Origin: Sphingomonadales bacterium
GTDB lineage: Bacteria; Pseudomonadota; Alphaproteobacteria; Sphingomonadales; Sphingomonadaceae
Length of the DNA: 64,000 nt
Reading direction: 5' to 3'
Assembly: GCA_016714795.1 (NCBI GenBank)
Contig: JADKCA010000002.1
Location: forward strand, 124,001-188,000
In this document: positions 61,684 to 64,000 of the stretch, one piece after another
How the letters are laid out: each line of letters begins with the position of its first letter
Numbering within the stretch: the stretch's first letter is position 1
Notes under the pieces: model-generated
Told to the model about the DNA's origin: nothing
What the model saw: the letters and a program-made list of their open reading frames with translations, nothing else
Databases searched by the model: none
Program-made: the position numbers and the translations under genes

Positions 61684-62090
61684 CCGATCCCATTCTTCCC
61701 ATCATCAAGTCGGAGGGTGAAACGCACTATCTGGCCGGGTCGCGCTGCGGCGCGTGCGGGCAGATCTTCGTGGGCGAGCGGGACGTGTGCGCCAAATGCA
61801 CCGCGCGCGGCCAGATGGCGGCGATCAGGCTGGCAGAGACAGGCTCGCTCTATGCCTATACCGTGGTGGAGCGCAGCTTCCCCGGCGTGGCGGTGCCGTT
61901 CATTGATGCGGTTGTCGATCTGGACGACGGCGCGCATCTCAAAGGCACGCTGATGGGTGTTGATCCGAACCCGGACACGATCCGCTTCGGCATGAAGGTG
62001 AAGATCGCATGGCGTGAAGCCGTGCCGGTGGGCGCGGACAAGCCCTACCTCACCTATGTCTTTGTGCCTCAGGAAGGAGAAGCCGCATGA
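61680..62090 (+). CDS. DUF35 zinc-ribbon/OB-fold protein
   Basis: The 136-residue protein has an N-terminal zinc ribbon (C23-x2-C26 in RCGACG and C-x2-C in VCAKC) followed by an OB-fold (YAYTVVERSFPGVAVPFIDAVVDLDDG). DUF35 proteins bind CoA moieties and pair with thiolase-like partners, as ChsH2 does with Ltp2 in steroid side-chain retro-aldol cleavage or with archaeal acetoacetyl-CoA thiolase. It overlaps the SDR and thiolase genes by four bases each. An equal-ratio complex with the downstream thiolase is expected. Confidence 0.9.
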   Translation: MTDPILPIIKSEGETHYLAGSRCGACGQIFVGERDVCAKCTARGQMAAIRLAETGSLYAYTVVERSFPGVAVPFIDAVVDLDDGAHLKGTLMGVDPNPDTIRFGMKVKIAWREAVPVGADKPYLTYVFVPQEGEAA

Positions 62091-63232
62091 GCCACGTCTA
62101 TGTTGTCGGGATCGACATGATCCGTTTCGGCCGATATCCGGATCGCACCGTGCCCAGTCTGGCCGCTGAAGCCGCGCTGATGGCGCTGGATGATGCGGGC
62201 CTCACCCTCAAGGACATGCAGGCGCTCTATTGCGGCAATCTGGGGCAGGCGAGCGGCATGGTCGGCCAGCGGATGCTTGCCGAAATCGGGCAGACGGCCA
62301 TTCCGGTGACGAACGTCGCCAATGCCTGCGCGACCGGAGCCACTGCGTTCCGGGGTGCGTGGATGTCCATCAAGGCGGGCGTCTATGACACGGTTCTGGC
62401 AGTTGGCGTCGAGCAGATGGGCAAGGGCCTGCTGGGCGGCGGCGGGGGCGTGTCTCCCGAAGGGCTGGTCGGCTCCTACACCATGCCCGCGATGTTCGCG
62501 CATATCGGCATGGAGCACAGCCAGAAATATGGCACGACCTTCGCGCAGTTCGCGCAAGTGTCGGTCAAGAATCACCACCATAGCACGCTCAACCCCAAGT
62601 CGATGTACCGCAAGGAAACGCCGCTGGAGGAAGTGATGGGATCGGAAATGATCGCCTATCCCAACACCAAGCTGATGTGCTCGGTGAATGTAGATGGCTC
62701 GGCGGCGGCGGTGCTGATGAGCGAAAAGAAAGTCAAGCAACTCGGCCTGATGGACCGCGCGGTGCGCATCCGCGCCTCTGAAATGTCGAGCAATCCTTAT
62801 GAGGAGCGGCAGGCCGCCATGCCGGATTTCAGCGGCGCGACGCGCGTGGCGGCGAAGCGCGTTTATGAACAGGCAGGGCTGGGTGCGGAGGATATCAACC
62901 TTGTCGAACTGCACGATTGCTTCGCGACCGCCGAACTCGTCCACTACGAAAATCTGGGGCTGTGCGCCGATGGTGAAGCGGGTCGCCTGATCGATGACGG
63001 CACGACCGCGCTCGGTGGACGCGTTCCGGTCAACGTCTCGGGCGGGTTGCTCTCCAAGGGGCATCCGCTGGGTGCGACGGGCATTGCCAACATCTATGAA
63101 GTGGCCACGCATCTGCGCGGCAAGGCCGGGGCGCGGCAGGTGGAAGGCGCGCGGATCGGCATGACGCATGTCGTGGGCGGTGGCCCCGGCATGGGCACGG
63201 CGTGTGCGATCCATATCTTGGAGAAGGTGTAG
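62087..63232 (+). CDS. Thiolase-like protein of the SCP2/lipid-transfer (Ltp) type
   Basis: The 381-residue thiolase-fold protein has the nucleophilic Cys81 in NVANACATGATA and the His in GGLLSKGHPLGATG. The usual second catalytic Cys motif of degradative thiolases near the C terminus is replaced by HVVGGGPGMG, as in SCP-x/Ltp enzymes. Together with the adjacent DUF35 protein (4-base overlap), it fits a retro-aldolase or carbon-carbon lyase on acyl-CoA, as with Ltp2-ChsH2. The exact substrate is not deducible. Confidence 0.9.
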   Translation: MSHVYVVGIDMIRFGRYPDRTVPSLAAEAALMALDDAGLTLKDMQALYCGNLGQASGMVGQRMLAEIGQTAIPVTNVANACATGATAFRGAWMSIKAGVYDTVLAVGVEQMGKGLLGGGGGVSPEGLVGSYTMPAMFAHIGMEHSQKYGTTFAQFAQVSVKNHHHSTLNPKSMYRKETPLEEVMGSEMIAYPNTKLMCSVNVDGSAAAVLMSEKKVKQLGLMDRAVRIRASEMSSNPYEERQAAMPDFSGATRVAAKRVYEQAGLGAEDINLVELHDCFATAELVHYENLGLCADGEAGRLIDDGTTALGGRVPVNVSGGLLSKGHPLGATGIANIYEVATHLRGKAGARQVEGARIGMTHVVGGGPGMGTACAIHILEKV

Positions 63233-63248
63233 CCAGCTTTGATCCGCT

Positions 63249-63347
63249 CATCCTGAGGAGCCGTTGAGCTCGTCGAAACGGCGTCTCGAAAGACCGGTGC
63301 ATGGTGCTTCGAGACGGGCCTTCGACAAGCTCAGCCCCTCCTCTGCA
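63249..63347. repeat. Intergenic repeat with CTTCGACAAGCTCAG and TCGAGAC arms
   Basis: ATCCTGAGGAGCCGTTGAGC and CTCGTCGAAA on the left face CTTCGACAAGCTCAGCCCCT on the right, with inner TCTCGAAA and CTTCGAGA arms. It lies between the thiolase and the last SDR and resembles the repeats at 30914 and 39561. Confidence 0.7.
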
Positions 63348-63384
63348 TGAACGGGATAGGTGTTGAGGGCAGGAGAGAAAACCC

Positions 63385-64000
63385 ATGAAGAATTTCAAAG
63401 GCGCGGTCGCCGTCATCACCGGTGGAGCAAGCGGGCTTGGCCTCGCAATGGCGCGAGAAGCACAAGCGCGGGGCTGCTATCTGGTGATTGCCGACATCAG
63501 GCAGGATGCGCTGGATAGCGCCGTGGCTGAACTCTCGGCAAAGGGCGAGGTGCTCGGTGTCCTTACCGATGTTTCGAAAGCGGCAGAGATTGAGGCGCTG
63601 GCAGAGGCCGCTGTCGCGCGGTTCGGCAAGGTCAATCTGCTCGTCAACAATGCCGGTGTGTTCGCGTCGGGCCTTGCTTGGGAAACCAGCGCAGAAGAGT
63701 TTGACTGGGTGATCGGCGTCAATCAGCGTTCGGTGGTGAATGGCATCCGCAGTTTCGTCCCGCGCATGATCGCGCAAGGCGACGAGTGCCATGTGCTCAC
63801 CATTTCATCGGGCGCGGGCATTACGGTCAATCCTGGGTTTGCCAGCTATTCGATGACCAAACACGCCGTGCTGGCGTTAAGCGAGGCGCTGTGGCTGGAC
63901 CTGCGCACGCAGAAAATCAGCAGCATCGGCGTGACCATCGCCATGCCGGGGATGACACAGTCCGGCATCATGAACCCGGAAAAGACAACGCCGCGGGATC
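63385..64000 (+). CDS. Short-chain dehydrogenase/reductase (cut by the window end)
   Basis: The open frame from ATG 63385, preceded by AGGAGAG, runs to the window edge (over 205 residues shown). It contains TGGASGLGLAMARE, NNAGVFASGL, ISSGAGITV and the catalytic YSMTK, then SIGVTIAMPGMTQSG. It belongs to the same broad SDR class as 12153 (shared PG and TK motifs). It is downstream of the four-gene operon and separated from it by repeats, so it may have its own promoter. Confidence 0.85.
   Translation, partial: MKNFKGAVAVITGGASGLGLAMAREAQARGCYLVIADIRQDALDSAVAELSAKGEVLGVLTDVSKAAEIEALAEAAVARFGKVNLLVNNAGVFASGLAWETSAEEFDWVIGVNQRSVVNGIRSFVPRMIAQGDECHVLTISSGAGITVNPGFASYSMTKHAVLALSEALWLDLRTQKISSIGVTIAMPGMTQSGIMNPEKTTPRD

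Noticed and set aside
1..64000. CRISPR array, prophage or integrase-bounded island
   Set aside because: No regularly spaced direct repeats with unique spacers, no integrase gene and no phage structural genes were found; the only mobile element seen is the IS at 53970-54855.

Overview
The window is a high-G+C, densely coded chromosomal segment that looks like an alphaproteobacterium of the order Sphingomonadales (Sphingobium/Novosphingobium/Sphingopyxis type). This is an inference from the TonB-dependent receptor, the many short-chain dehydrogenases (SDRs) and old-yellow-enzyme reductases, the AGGAG-type ribosome binding sites and the inverted pairs of short intergenic repeats (cores such as CTTCGACAAGCTCAGGA and CATTCCCGCGAAGGCGGG). 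No rRNA, tRNA, CRISPR array, prophage or replication origin was recognised.

Layout. 1-3738: tail of an unknown gene, an acyl-CoA thioesterase with a small membrane protein, a CBS-domain protein, and a glycosyltransferase followed by a polysaccharide flippase broken by a one-base frameshift. 3982-8560: HyuA and HyuB (ATP-dependent hydantoinase/oxoprolinase family) and a cysteine amidohydrolase of the N-carbamoylsarcosine amidase type; together they could open an N-methylhydantoin-like ring and hydrolyse the N-carbamoyl product. 8698-13783: an SDR lacking the catalytic tyrosine paired with a SnoaL-like protein, three further SDRs and a sulfotransferase. 13851-19679: an old-yellow-enzyme reductase, an XRE-type regulator, a D-aminoacylase-type amidohydrolase and a Coq4-like protein, with operator-like repeats in the divergent promoter.

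19692-37260 is mostly housekeeping: ArfB, an RluA-type pseudouridine synthase, isoaspartyl peptidase, FdhD, a LytS/LytTR-type two-component pair, an unusual low-G+C MinD/CpsD-like ATPase, an EVE protein, a Bcr/CflA exporter, an RcnB/glycine-zipper protein, a free-methionine-sulfoxide reductase, a 40-residue membrane protein and glutamate synthase GltB/GltD. 37508-53803 holds an SDR plus nitronate-monooxygenase-like pair, a serine hydrolase, a polytopic membrane protein, Prs, a probable operon (NDUFA9-like/DoxX-like protein, DUF2269-like protein, frameshifted RidA, ArsC-family protein, glycerate kinase-like protein), an Atm1-type ABC transporter, SelO, a secreted unknown, Ppx/GppA and an acyl-CoA synthetase.

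53970-64000 is an accessory catabolic region: an IS5-family (IS427-like) element inserted at the stop codon of a TetR gene, a TonB-dependent receptor with its own terminator, a second TetR gene, and a four-gene operon with three successive 4-base overlaps (a flavin reductase that has lost all its iron-sulfur cysteines, an SDR, a DUF35 zinc-ribbon/OB-fold protein and an SCP2/Ltp-type thiolase), followed by an SDR cut by the window end. The most plausible reading is uptake of a hydrophobic substrate by the receptor and CoA-thioester-level breakdown, with the thiolase/DUF35 pair acting like the retro-aldolase of steroid side-chain degradation. The substrate cannot be read from the sequence.
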